From contig NC_068565.1 of assembly GCF_025698545.1 (NCBI RefSeq), forward strand, positions 2,170,001-2,234,000: a stretch of DNA of 64,000 bases, in the 5' to 3' direction. Positions 22,672-33,930 of this stretch are shown here, one piece after another. The notes beneath the pieces are model-generated. The model did not search any database. It was not told the DNA's origin and worked only from the letters and a program-made list of their open reading frames with translations. Origin of the DNA: Gossypium raimondii (lineage: Eukaryota > Streptophyta > Magnoliopsida > Malvales > Malvaceae). How positions within the stretch are numbered: position 1 is the stretch's first letter; each line of letters begins with the position of its first letter. The translations under genes were made by a program, and so were the position numbers.

Positions 22672-23219
22672 ATGGAGCGGTTTTCTCGTCCAGTTTCAGC
22701 AGTAATCCTTCTTATGTTGGTTCTTCTAGCAACAGGTTTTCTCTTTAATAGTTTTTCAATTCCTTTAAATTATATATATACTTATACATATATTCGTATT
22801 TAACATTTACTTTGACAAAATAATAACTCGTGACGTTTAGATGCCTATTACCTCATTTCTCTTTCAATAATTTTGCTACTGATTCTTTAACTAATATATA
22901 TACATAAATTAAAGCTAACCGTCCCATTTAATATAAAGCTAGTCGTTCTATGTGTTTAAATATATATTTATATTACGTATATAAACTTGTCTTTAATATA
23001 TATATTTTTACATAAATTTATGACGTAACTATGTGAAATGAAATAGAAATGGGACCCGTGGCAGTGGAAGGTGGTACAACATGCAAGGCCACGAGCAATA
23101 TATACAAGGGATTATGCTTACTTGATGATAGTTGTGATATTGTTTGCAAGAGAGAGGGTTTCCATAGTGGAAATTGTAAAGGCTTCCTTCGCAAATGCGT
23201 CTGTACTAATCCTTGCTAG
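22672..23219 (+). CDS. Plant defensin, array copy 2
   Basis: Exons 22672-22735 and 23047-23219 give 78 residues. The signal peptide MERFSRPVSAVILLMLVLLA is followed by EMGPVAVEGG and the mature domain TTCKATSNIYKGLCL, DDSCDIVCKREGF, HSGNCKGFLRKCVCTNPC. All eight cysteines of the defensin pattern are present. The start is the first ATG after the TATA box that yields a signal peptide; an upstream in-frame ATG at 22591 lies in the leader. It differs from copies 1 and 4 at the first-cysteine loop (CKATSN versus CESxSN), in the beta-hairpin before the fifth Cys, and in the C-terminal NPC versus KPC. It is nearly identical to copy 3. Confidence 0.93.
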
Positions 23220-23384
23220 ATGAACAACTTCTTGTTATGCGTGTACCTGAGAGTTGAGAGAATAAGATATTTCTGTACGAGAAAACTTATTATTATTGAA
23301 TATTAACTTCTAAATTAATTTTATCTTTGAGTATCTTTTAGAATTATTTCTTTTAATATATATAAATTAGGACTATATGCTTAG

Positions 23385-23897
23385 TAAATACACCTGCCCA
23401 TGGGCTGGGCTGGACCAAAGGCTCACCTAGAACTAGGAGAGTTTTGGCAAAAATATAAGCTTAAAAGATAGGTCTGGGCAAAAAAATAAGGTCTGTTTAA
23501 AAAATGTTGTTTTCTCATTATTTTGCTACCATTTCACTATTATGTTACTACTATTTTATAATTTGGATATTATATAGCTCTTGTTTTATTGTTAATTTTA
23601 TTATTATTTTAGAGAGATTTGCTGGTTAAGTTATACCCAGTGTTGTTTAAATATAAATATATATGTTTTATTTTATTTTCAATTTGTTGGGAAATATTTA
23701 TGTTAATATTTTTTTTGTATTTCCGATGTATTATATGTATTTTTTAAAATTATATAAAAATAATTACAGCGAGTTGTACCGAGTTTTAGCATTTTTATCT
23801 GGGCCAAACATAGCAAAATTTAGATTCATTTTTCAGATTGGACTAGACCAGGCTCGAGCCTCAAATTTTGACAAGACCCGATCCATGAAAAGATTTA
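23385..23897. mobile_element. hAT-like non-autonomous element in unit B, 8-bp target duplication
   Basis: It is flanked by the exact 8-bp repeat ATGCTTAG (23377-23384 and 23898-23905). The equivalent place in unit A (about 19480) carries ATGCTTAG only once and no insert, so this is a readable empty site. The ends include CCCATGGGCTGGGCTGG and GACCCGATCCATG. Related to the GGCCCGGCCC family. Confidence 0.85.
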
Positions 23898-23959
23898 ATG
23901 CTTAGGTTTGAGGTTTATTTTTAAACCATGCAAAATTTGATGAAATTTAAATAATATTT

Positions 23960-26290
23960 TTTTGTTCAAAGCTTTAATAACTTATGTACCTAATCGTTTC
24001 ACGCACATCACAACCCAATTCATCCATTTCTCCCCAAAACTCATCTTCAACAGAGTGTACCTCAAAAAATTCCAGTCTATTGTAAGCTTTACTGATATCG
24101 ATCTTTACTGTAATTTCACCTTTCTTAGATATACTTTTAATCTGCATGTGATGGATAATTTCAAACACAATCATAAATATTACGAGGAAGTAGAATCTTG
24201 AGCCTTGTTGGCCAAAACTTTAGCACAATCTTATACAAAACGTTACAAAGTGCAATAGGCCGGAGCTCAAACATACTACGAGGATGATCTTTCTTAGGAA
24301 TCAAAACAATGATTGATACACCATCATTGAGCCAAGTGCAGCATTGATTGAACATGTCCTCCCCAATAAAACAAAAACAATGCTGGATGAAACCCGGATT
24401 CCTACCATCCCAGCCCCGACACCTCCTTCGGATTCATATCAAACACAGCCTATCGAATTTCTTCAATCTGAAACGGGGCTACAACTTGCTCATTATCAAC
24501 CTCTGTGACACAAGAAGGCAAATCCGAAAGGAGCTAAAAATTAGACACAGAAGAAGCCTCAAAGATATTTTGAAAATACTCAATAACAATCGAATGCATC
24601 TCATTATTTTCAGTACAATGCTGGCCATGAGAATTAAGTAACATAGAAATTCGATTAACCCTTATTCGTTAAGACACCTATGCATGGAAATGCTTAGAAT
24701 TCTCTTCGTCATGCTTCAGCCAAAATAATTTTGCTCATTGCTTCCAGTAGACAACCTCTTGCGCAAGAAGTTTGCTTAACTCAGTGAGATTTGGAGCTTC
24801 CCATAACAGATTGGAGTCTTAGATGTTTAGGATAGATAGAAACATTGTTAACAATCCTTGATTCAATCACGTCTCCACTTATTATTCAGAAAACTGTCCA
24901 GTGGTCATTCCACAGCCCTCATCTCTTTCGGCTACTCTCGAACAACCTTATTTCCGGCATCTCCCGTAATTTTCAGTAATTCAACTCACTGTGCCCGACA
25001 GTACCATATAGATAACACGCCACTAGCACCCCTTCATAACTAAAGAAAACCTCAAAAGACTTATCTCATTTACATCTAGAAAGGATCCCATCACATTACA
25101 AAGGTTCCTCACTAAAACCTTAGATACAAATCCAGGCAGACAGTCGTGTGCTTGAATCCAAAACTCCACAGCCCGGAAATAAATGTCATCTGGATTGTCC
25201 CCTTTGGTCAACTGATGAACCAACAAAAGACAGTTATTAAAAGACCACAGACCACCCCATAGCATCTTCTTCATATCAACATGGTGAAATTTTTAATAAC
25301 ATATATAGATCCCACTATCACCAGTAGGTTTGATATACGCTCCTTGAATCTGTCTGCACAAAGATAGAAGAGAACGTTCCATGGCCACAAAATTAAGGAC
25401 CCTATCGCCTATGAACATTCCAACCAAACAAAGATCATAGTTGATTTCCTCTACCGAAGCCTCATCTGGATTTAGAACTGTTAGAGTTGTGTGACCCAAA
25501 TTCTAAGAGATTGTTTGCAAGTCAAGTTAGACAAAATATATCTTCTTTCTAAAAGATTTAGTATTTATGAGTATAATATATTTAGCATTTATTAGTATAA
25601 TATATTTGACTTTGATTAGAATTAGGTTTTTTCAACCTATAAATAGATGTAGTCGAAACTCCTCTTGTAATCATTCGAATTCGACATAGTGAATTTTCTT
25701 CTCCTCTGCCCGTATTTTTTATGTGGAAACTTTTTTCCTCAAAAGGGTTTCCACGTAAAAAATTATATGTTCTTTATTTTTATTTCTCTTTTTTTTTACG
25801 ATATATTGTCATTACCGACATTTTATTTTTACAATAACCTACTCCACTTCTTCCTTATCCCAAACCGTAAATCTTCAAAACTCCGTTTCCATAAAAAAAC
25901 TAACACCAAACATGAAAACAACAAAAAAGCAAAACTCAAGAAAATATTGGACAAAGCAATACTAAACATGCACACATGGCATAAGTGAAAGCCAAAGCCA
26001 AGACAAAAAAAAAAAAAAAAGCATGACCGTTTTTTTAAGAACAATATAATTGCTTTCTCCGGAAGCGCAATGTTCGGTGGATGAAGGAGGGGTGATTCAG
26101 GAGATTGTAGTGGCCGAAAAATGGAATACGCGCAAAATCACCTAACAGGTCCTACTGCTCTGAGAAAGAGTGCTAGAGCAAAGGATGCTAGCTAAGGTAT
26201 GCTTGGATCGCTTCAAACTAAAGCATTTCATCGAGTTTCTGTTGCGAGTTGAAGCGTTTTTGCCTGGTATGCAAGGGGGATTGTGAGGGG
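23960..26290 (-). mobile_element. LINE fragment (RT, linker, zinc knuckle, DUF4283), unit B
   Basis: Minus-strand pieces match unit A: KGEITVKIDISKAYNRLEF (24160s), VSIIVLIPKKDHPRSMFELR (24161-24355), the pre-RT linker with AKLFWLKHDEENSKHFHA near 24700, and knuckle-like YLYGTVGHSELNY near 25000. The DUF4283 block follows (MKKMLWGGLWSFNNCLLLVH at 25023-25274; LCLVGMFIGDRVLNFVAMER at 25293-25499). It is interrupted by several stops and by a solo LTR at 25479-25833. Not functional. Confidence 0.8.
25479..25833. mobile_element. Solo LTR, Ty1/copia type (fossil)
   Basis: It starts TGTTAGAG and ends TTTTTACA, with the flanks AGAAC (25474-25478) and ATAAC (25834-25838) as a slightly diverged 5-bp target duplication. 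A TATA-like CCTATAAATAG and the AAGGGTTTCCACGTAAA block near the 3' end are typical of copia LTRs. The matching place in unit A (about 21450) is an uninterrupted empty site. No internal domain or second LTR is present, so it is a solo LTR. Young relative to the unit duplication. Confidence 0.85.
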
Positions 26291-26489
26291 TTTTTGTATA
26301 GCAATAAAAGCATGTCGGCATTTTATTAAAAATATAATAATAACAACAATATAATTATCTAAAAAAAATAGATGACACAGTTTGATACTTTATTTTTGTT
26401 TCACTTATATTATTAAATAAATACATGGTAGAGTTTTAAGATATCCTTAAAACACACGTTATTAAAGTATAAATATCATATATTAAATC

Positions 26490-26612
26490 ATTGTTATTGG
26501 TATGAGCATTGTTCTCAATGCAGAAAGACGTGAGTTTGAATGCAATATTGAAACACATTATCCTTTTAATTATGGGTTGAAGCATATATGATCAAAACTT
26601 ATGATAAAATTA
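26490..26612 (+). repeat. tRNA-like SINE, copy in unit B
   Basis: Orthologous in position to 22115-22275: AGAAAGACGTGAGTTTGAATG, with an internal deletion in the 3' half. Confidence 0.55.
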
Positions 26613-26914
26613 TTCAAAATAATAATAATTTAATACACTATTATTTTTAGTAATCCTAATTTTATTAATATTAGAAACCTCAACTTACTTTCTATTAATG
26701 TAATAATTATTGATTGATACTATGCAAACAGTGTTTAAAAATAAATAAAAAACATATTCAAAAAAACTATTAAGTTTTATTTGGTAATGAACTAATAAAA
26801 AGCTATTAATTTCGTATTTTAAAAATAAAAATAAAACAAATCAATTGAAATATACATATTTATTAGAATTTCAATAAGCGGAAAAATTGCCATAATACAT
26901 TGGCTAAATTGCTC

Positions 26915-26993
26915 TGAGATCACTCGGGAAAACAACAAATGTGGGTTATCCTTTTTTTCTCGATAACTTCTGCGATCACAAATTTATATAAAA
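26915..26993 (+). promoter_or_regulatory. Defensin 3 promoter: palindrome left arm lost
   Basis: Only GAGATCAC (about 26916-26923) of the palindrome remains. Compared with copy 2, about 24 bp including the left arm and the TATAACGTAAATGAATG block are missing. The TGTGGGTTATCC block and the TATA box TTATATAAAAAGG (about 26984) are kept. Confidence 0.55.
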
Positions 26994-27089
26994 AGGTCTC
27001 TTAATATTTGGTTTTCACTGTACCAAAAACTCTTAATCTCTCTCTTTCTCTCTCGTTTTTATTAGTTCACTTTGTTAATAATATTTAAA

Positions 27090-27619
27090 ATGGAGCGATT
27101 TTCTCGTTCAGTTTCAACGGTGGTCCTTCTTATATTGATTCTTCTAGCAACAGGTTTTCTCTTTAATGTTTTTGCAATTCCTTTAAATTATATATATACT
27201 TATTCATGTATTTATATTTGACATTTACTTTGACAAATAGTAACTCGTGACGTTTAGATGCCTATTGCCCCGTTTCTCTTTCAATAGTTTTGCTATTGAT
27301 TCTTTATTTAATGTATATACATATATTAAAGCTAATCGTCCCATTTAGTACAAAACTAGCCATATTTATATTTTTGTGTGATTAACTTGTCTATAATATT
27401 TTTTATTTTGCATAAATTTGTGACATAACTATGTGAAATGAAATAGAAATGGGAGCTGTGGCAGTGGAAGGTGGTCCAATATGCAAGGCCACGAGCAATG
27501 TATACAAAGGATTATGCTTAATTGATGATAGTTGTGATATTGTTTGCAAGAGAGAAGGTTTTCATAGGGGGAATTGTAAAGGCTTCCTTCGCAAATGTGT
27601 CTGCACTAATCCTTGCTAA
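27090..27619 (+). CDS. Plant defensin, array copy 3
   Basis: Exons 27090-27153 and 27447-27619 give 78 residues. The signal peptide is MERFSRSVSTVVLLILILLA. The mature region is EGGPICKATSNVYKGLCLID, then DSCDIVCKREGFHRGNCKGF, then LRKCVCTNPC. Eight cysteines, reading frame and splice borders are intact. It differs from copy 2 at only a few mature positions (TTC to PIC, NIY to NVY, LLD to LID, HSG to HRG). One change adds a positive charge in the loop before the fifth Cys, a region that usually determines defensin activity. Downstream are the hAT element at 27835 and only a short LINE remnant. Confidence 0.93.
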
Positions 27620-27834
27620 ATGAGCAATCTATTAGGATTTTATTATACTTAAAAGATTGTCCTCTTTCCTCTTGTTATGCATGTACATGAGAGTTGAGAG
27701 AATAAGATATTTCTGTACGAGAAAACTTATTATTATTGAATATTAACTTTTAAATCAATTCTCTTAATCTTAATCTTTGAGTATCTTTTGGAATTGTTTC
27801 TCTTAATATATATAAATCAGGACTATATGCTTAG

Positions 27835-28431
27835 TAAGTGCACATGTTCATGGGCTGGGCTGGGCTGGTCCGAAGGCTTGTCTAAAAAGTCGGAGGTTTA
27901 TTTAAACAAAAATATAGGCTCGAAAAATAGGCTTGAGTAAAAAAAATGAGGTCCATTTAAAAAAACGGGTCAGGCCTCAAGTAATGCTTTTTTGGCTCAA
28001 CCCGACTCGAGTTAACAAAAAGACAAAAAAAAATTGTTATTTTCTTATTGCTTTCTCATTGTTTTGCTACCATTTTACTATTATGTTACTGTTATTTTCT
28101 TTAGATATTGTATAACTCTAGTTTTATTATTAATTTTGTTACTATTTTAGAGATATTTGCTTGTAAAGTTATTATACCTAATGTTATTTAAGTATAAATA
28201 TATATTATTATATTTTCAATTTATTGGGAAATATTTATTTTAATATTTTTTTGTATTTTTGATGTATTCTATTTTATAAAAAAATTTAGGCAGGTTAGGC
28301 CGAGTTTTAGCATTTTTATTTTGGCTGAACTTGGTAAAATTTAGATCCACCTTTTGGAATGGACCCGGCCATGATCGGGCCTAGCAAATAGGCTTAACGT
28401 TTTGATAAGGCCTGACCCATGAACAAGCTTA
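27835..28431. mobile_element. hAT-like element in unit C, orthologous to the unit B insertion
   Basis: It lies at the same position relative to the defensin gene as 23385-23897, after ATGCTTAG (27827-27834). The right-hand duplication is diverged (ATCCTTAA, 28432-28439). The ends are GTTCATGGGCTGGGCTGG and GACCCATGAACAAGC. Shared insertion by descent, not independent. Confidence 0.8.
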
Positions 28432-28439
28432 ATCCTTAA

Positions 28440-29070
28440 ATTTCAGGCTTATTTTTAAACCGTGCCAAAATTAATGAAATTTAAATAATAAGTTCTTTAT
28501 TAAGTAATACGCTTAATGATGAAGCCAAACTCAAAATTATCTATGATTGAGTTAATTTTAATAAGCCGTGAGCAATCCGACTCGCATCTCCTTGAGTCAA
28601 GACAATGCCTCTCGTAATGATAATGCTTCAGCTAATTGAGTCACCAAAAAACCCTAGCAACTACGAATAAACTTACCATCAGCGTATTGAATCACAGTTA
28701 TCTAATTAAACTTGAATTCTTATATAATTATTCACATAATTTCTACGCTTGAAAACATCATAATTTAAAAAGTATCTCATCACGTTACAAAAATTTGTTA
28801 CTAAAGTCTTAGATGCAAATGAGGCAGAAGGTTGTGTGCTTGAACCAGAAGCCCGCAAACCGGAAATCAATGTCTTTCAGATTCTTCCCTTTGGTCAATT
28901 AATGACTCAACAAAAGACAATTCTTAAAAAACCCGTGCCCATTGCACAAAGAACGTCTCATGGAGGTCTACATATTAAATGGGTCTTTTTTGACCCACTT
29001 GAACTGGCTCAATTCAAAGAACAAGTGATGAAGCCCATCTATGTGATGCCTTGGTGGCCTAGTGAAGCAA
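28440..29070 (-). mobile_element. LINE remnant, unit C (RNase H block joined to DUF4283 block)
   Basis: 28500-28700 aligns with the RNase H-end block of the other units. 28720-28930 aligns with the DUF4283-proximal block (CCTTTGGTCAATTAATGACTC). The RT part is gone. 28836-29084 is an open frame on the plus strand by chance. Confidence 0.6.
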
Positions 29071-29124
29071 TTATGGGAAATTAGGGCTACCTTAGTAAAT
29101 AGGGAAAGTAATCTTAAAATATAT

Positions 29125-29262
29125 TATAATATAGAACTATCTATAGCCTCTCCCTAACCCTTAAATTGGAGGATAAAGCGCTTCAATGCACTCGAACTCA
29201 CGTCCTCTTCTACTGGCAACAATGCCAATGTCAATCAAGCTAATACTCAATCGGCTACTATT
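29125..29262 (-). repeat. tRNA-like SINE
   Basis: A minus-strand copy with GGACGTGAGTTCGAGTGCAT (box B) and a box-A-like TTAGCTTGATTGAC. It bounds unit C on the right. Confidence 0.6.
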
Positions 29263-29654
29263 CGTTGTTAAACAAAAACAATTTTAATACATTTGAAATT
29301 AACATCTTCAAAAAAAATGCATTATTGAAATTAATCTCATTTATTTAATATTTATAAATATATTAAATATTTTCAAAAATAGCAATAAATTAGAAATGAT
29401 ACATCAAAACAAGTCAATACATACTAATTCTAGTAAAAAACGATATGTCCACCTATACGGTATTAACTACAAAACTTGATTTCTATTGATGTAATAATTA
29501 TTGATTAATAATATGCAAACAATGTTTCAAAATAATCAAATTTTGGTTTATTTAAACTATTGAATTTGAACAATGTCAAGATCTTTCAAGAAATAGAAAA
29601 TAAATAGTAAATATTACTATGATAATGAACAATAAAACCAGAAATTGAGACACT

Positions 29655-29905
29655 AATACTCAGGGTTTAGCTAAGGGGCTAGCAAGGGCCCGGCCCCCTA
29701 AATGGAAAATTTCCTTTAAAATTTTTACAATTTTATATTAGTAAATATAAAATTACACTTTAACCCTCTTAAAAAGATAAAAATTTGCTTTAATCTTTTA
29801 AAATTATAAAGATATAAACTATTAAAATGATAAAATTACATTTTACTATCGTAAAAATTATAATTTAATTTTGAACCCTAAAAGATTTTACGATTTTGCC
29901 CTACC
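29655..29905. repeat. Dispersed repeat ('AAAATTACACTTTRACC' family), copy
   Basis: The GGGGCTAGCAAGGGCCCGGCCCC head is followed by the AAATTTTTACAATTTTATATT... AAAATTACACTTTAACCC... CATTTTACTATCGTAAAAATTATAATTTAAT layout. The same layout recurs at 31895, 34545, 44840, 49505 and 60940. Class undetermined; no coding frame. Confidence 0.5.
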
Positions 29906-30219
29906 AATATTTCAATAAAGTATGTATGTAATGATTTCTATTTGTGATGCAAGTTTTTCTATTTATTTACTTTAAATAAATTTAAACTAACTTAGTAAAT
30001 TAAAATTATTTAAGAGGATTAAAATTATATTTTTATTTAAAATCATATTATTAATTATCTATTCAATTCAATCCCAAATTCTAATTTACAAGCTAAAGAG
30101 TTCACAGTGGGGCACTGAGATTAAGGGTTCATATGCATTAATAAACAGTATAAATTTTAATTTAATGTGAGCTATAAAAAATATCAAACTATTAATTTTA
30201 TAATGAATAAAAAAATTAT

Positions 30220-30408
30220 TGCCGATTGAATATTAGCTCGATTGATACCGACATTATTGTTAGTGTAGGAGGACGTGAGTTCGAGTACATTGAAAGCCTG
30301 AAACGCATTATCCTTCTATTTCAGGGTTGGAGAGGAGCTATAGTTGTTCTAGACATTATATCAAAAAAAGTTGATATGATAAAAACTTATAATGAGATTA
30401 ATGTTAAA
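30220..30408 (+). repeat. tRNA-like SINE, well-preserved copy
   Basis: It runs from TGAATATTAGCTCGATTGAT (box A) and GGACGTGAGTTCGAGTAC (box B) to AACTTATAATGAGATTAATG. One of the most complete copies, upstream of defensin 4. Confidence 0.7.
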
Positions 30409-30538
30409 AAATAAACATTAATTTCGTAATTTAATGATAAATATAAATTAAATAAACTTGAATAATTATTTTACATATGTAATAAAAATTAAAAAAAAAA
30501 CTAAAAATTTGCCATAAATAGTTACTGCGTAAATGAAT

Positions 30539-30624
30539 GTGATCTAAGGTCACTTTGAGAAAAAACAAATGTAGGGTTCATCCTTTTTTTCGGATAATTT
30601 TTGCAATCCCTAACTTATATAAAG
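30539..30624 (+). promoter_or_regulatory. Defensin 4 promoter: palindrome and TATA box
   Basis: GTGATCTAAGGTCAC (30539-30553), AAATGTAGGGTTCATCC and the TATA box TTATATAAAGG (about 30615) precede the start at 30711. Confidence 0.6.
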
Positions 30625-30710
30625 GTCTCTTCATGTTTTACATTCATTGCATCGAAAACTCTCAAGCTTTTTATCATTTTCACTCATCCGCTCTATTAAT
30701 AATATTTAAA

Positions 30711-31429
30711 ATGGAGCGATTCTCTCGTTCAATTTCAATCGTGGTTCTTCTTATGTTAGTTCTTCTAACAACAGGTTTGCTCATTAATCTTTTTTCAATT
30801 CCTTAATCATTTAAAGTTATTATTTGATTAACTAAATTTAAGTTCTATAAAAAATATTTATATTTAACATATTCATATGCTTCCAAGATTTTATATATAT
30901 ATTTGACATTCACTTTGACAAAATAGTAACTCGTGACATTTAATTTGAAGTCAACACGTTAACTCTTATAACCATGATGGATGCCTGTTGCCCCATTTCT
31001 TTCCATAGTTTTGCTACTGGTTCTTTATTTAATACATGTACATTTATTAAAATTAACCATCTCATATGCTTAAATGTGTTGGCCTGATAGTCAAGTATTC
31101 ATCGTTTCTGGTGTGGCCTGAGTTCAAGTCACACTAATCGCATTACTATTAGAGCTTTGCCCTTTCTCCTGTAATTTACCAAAAAATATTATATATATTT
31201 ATATATTTGACGCTCACTCTTTGGTACATCTATCTATATTATGTGAAATGAAACAGAGATGGGACCTGTGGTAGCGGATGGTGATAAGATATGCGAGTCC
31301 CCAAGCAATGCATTCAAGGGGTTGTGCTTACGTGATGACAATTGTGATATTGTTTGCAAGACAGAGGGTTTTCCTAATGGAGATTGCAAAGGTTTCCTTC
31401 GCAAATGCGTCTGCACTAAGCCTTGTTAA
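30711..31429 (+). CDS. Plant defensin, array copy 4
   Basis: Exons 30711-30774 and 31257-31429 give 78 residues. The signal peptide is MERFSRSISIVVLLMLVLLT. The mature region is ADGDKICESPSNAFKGLCL, then RDDNCDIVCKTEGFPNGDCK, then GFLRKCVCTKPC. All eight defensin cysteines are present, with phase-1 splicing as in the others. The mature part differs from copy 1 at only four positions (R to P, N to D, G to D, I to L). The 482-bp intron carries a second, different SINE-like insertion (about 31075-31175). Confidence 0.93.
31075..31175 (+). repeat. Second SINE type in the defensin 4 intron
   Basis: TTGGCCTGATAGTCAAGTAT resembles a box A and CTGAGTTCAAGTCACAC a box B, spaced about 30 bp apart, followed by a T/C-rich tail. 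It is absent from the introns of the other three defensins. A tRNA-derived SINE fragment is the simplest reading. Confidence 0.5.
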
Positions 31430-31689
31430 ATGAGCAATCTATTAATATTTCATTATACTTAAAAGATTACCCTTGTTCCTCTTGTTATGTGTGTGGGTGA
31501 GAGTTGAGAGAATAGAATATCAACAACATATTTCCTACGAGGAAATTTATTATTATTGAATATATCTATAATTTTCTTTTGTTGCATATGAATGAACTTC
31601 TAAATTAATTCTCTTAATCTTAATTTTTTTTCTAGAATTATTTGTCTTAAAATATATAAAAATTAGGACTAGGTTTGAAACTTTTTATA

Positions 31690-32340
31690 AACAATGCCAA
31701 ATTTGATGAAATTTAAATAATAAAAATTTGTTTGTTCAAATAATACCCTTAATGATCTAGCTGAAACCCGGAATTATCTATGTTCGATTTATTCAAAGCT
31801 TTAATAAGTCGTGAGTAATCCGACTCCAAAATATATATTATTCATAATTCATGCGCATCGCCCTGAGTCAAGACAACACTTATTATACCGATAATCAGTG
31901 GCGAAGCCACTAAGAGACTCAGGGGTTATGGTCCTCCTAAAATGGTAAATTTTTAACTTAGGTCCTTTATAATTTATAGAATTTTAAATTAATAATAGTA
32001 AAATTACATTTTGACCCCAAAAATGATAACAAAAAATTTGATTTAACCCTTTAAACCCTTTAAAAATTATAAAGATATTGGTTAAGTGAGGCTCCAAACA
32101 ACTTGACCATAATCCCGAGCAACTATGAATAAACTTGCCATCCGCGTCCCGAATCACAGTTGCCCGGCTCGTCTTGTTTTCAACAACAAACATAGTAATA
32201 TCAACGTTGCGTTTAACCTTGCACATCAGCAAAAGGACCAGACTTCTTTTGCTTTTGAGCACTCGGAAAAAACATGTTCCATATCTTCCAAGGTTCCACA
32301 GGTAACAGTCAAATTAGTCCCTTTTTCAAGCAAACAAGAT
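31690..32340 (-). mobile_element. LINE RNase H-end remnant, unit D
   Basis: It aligns with 19490-19800 (GATGAAATTTAAATAATAA, then the block reading toward VVENKTSRATVIRDADGKF on the minus strand at 32060-32200). It is interrupted by a dispersed repeat at about 31895-32090. No intact frame. Confidence 0.65.
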
Positions 32341-32759
32341 TTGCAAAGGAATGAAATGGGTTGAACCGATTGAACCGGTTAAAAAATTAATTAAATCATT
32401 TTTTACTTTTAATAATTTTTTAATCAGTTCGACCAAATCGACTAATCAATAATCTTACCGGTTTAACTATGATCTAATTCTAAAAACATTGGGTATACTC
32501 ACATTAGCATTGTGGTGCCATATTAATCTATCAGGGGTATTTTGTTCTGTATTTTTAAGCCATTTATTTTTCTTTTTTAACATTTTTTTTCTATTTATAA
32601 TGGAATTAAAGTTTTTTTTCCATAAAATTAAAGTTTTATGTGTTCAATTTACAAAATCAAAGTTTATATATTAAATTACACATTAAATCAAAGTTTATTT
32701 ATAATTTTGATGTTTATGATTTTCAAACATTATCATAATTTATTTTTTAAGACTTTTAA

Positions 32760-33930
32760 TAAACATGTTTATTAATGGAACTGTGCTCCAAGTTATAGAC
32801 CAGATGCTCGTCTATTGTTGTTCTTGCAAGCGGCCAGGTTTAGGTTTACAGCATGTATTGAATCATTTGAGGTGAAGGCAGACTTAGTATCTGCATTGGT
32901 GGAGAGATAGCGATCAGGACCCACACTTTTCACTTGCCGTGCGGAGAGGTCGTAAGAATGTTGGAGGATGTTGTGTTCCAACTGGGACTTCCTGTAGACG
33001 GAGTTGCAGTCACTGGTAGTAGCGCCATAAATGTGTCGGATCTTTGCCAAGAGTTGCTTGGTCGGGTACCAGGTTGAAACAAAACTTTGAAGTTGTTCTT
33101 ACGAATACAACTGAGCCGGAGTTATTTATGCCGCTCGAGCATTTATAATGCAGTTGATTGGCGGACCGTTGATGTTGAACAAATCAAGCTGTGGAGTTAT
33201 GCCTCGCATTTTTCGGTACAAAGCATTCCGAATGAACTGATCAACCATGATACCATTCACAGCAAGGACAAGTGCGGAAAAAGTAGTTGTAATTAGGCAG
33301 TCGAGCACAACCATCGAATTCAGTTCTGGAAGAGTCGGTTGGATGGGGTTCCTCAGATGGTCAACTGCGAAGGAAATTACATGGCATTGATTGCATACCA
33401 ACAATGGTATAAGCAACACGGATCCCCATATTATATGGTGGACAACATACGGTAATCTTGGAAGCTCAACACGGACGTGGACCTCTATCGAGTATGCCTA
33501 CCCGATCACACATCTTCAACACATTCCGAAACCTACTCTTTCGCTTGCATGTACACCTGGTCCTGCATCAACGTCTATACCTCTGCCTCCAGCTACTACT
33601 GAACCACTTAATGTTACTAAATACCAAGTGGGCACGAATCATCTAATCTGGCTCGATATTTCGGGTTGATGGAATCATTGTTTGGCCCTAACAACAGCCT
33701 ATCCCACAGCAGTCCATCTACGACGCCTTATTGTAGTGCATCGACTCAGTCAATTGGTAAATCACCATTTTCTGATGCATCCACAACTTCTAACACAACA
33801 ATGCAAGGGGGAATGGAAGTTATGAAGCATCCCATAAATCTTCACAACCAATTTAGCGCCCAACAAAGACCACCCAATAAATTTACACTACGAACAACTC
33901 CATCTAATCATCAATTTTAAATTTTTTAAA
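32760..33930 (+). pseudogene. Decayed plant-mobile-domain (MAIN-like) sequence
   Basis: Plus-strand pieces read VKADLVSALVER, DVVFQLGLPVDGVAVTGS and NVSDLCQELLGRVPG. These are the 'ALVERWRPETHTFH ... LGLPVDG ... ELLG' signature of the plant mobile domain. Further on, VDVEQIKLWSYASHFSVQ and similar pieces correspond to its C-terminal part, followed by a Ser/Thr/Pro-rich tail (33540-33920). Several interruptions make it non-functional. This domain occurs both in host MAIN/MAIL genes and inside plant transposons. The transposase-like scrap at 34330 favours a transposon origin. Confidence 0.65.

Noticed and set aside
28836-29084. 82-codon plus-strand frame downstream of defensin 3
   Set aside because: It lies over the minus-strand LINE remnant of unit C; the equivalent regions in other units are not open on this strand.
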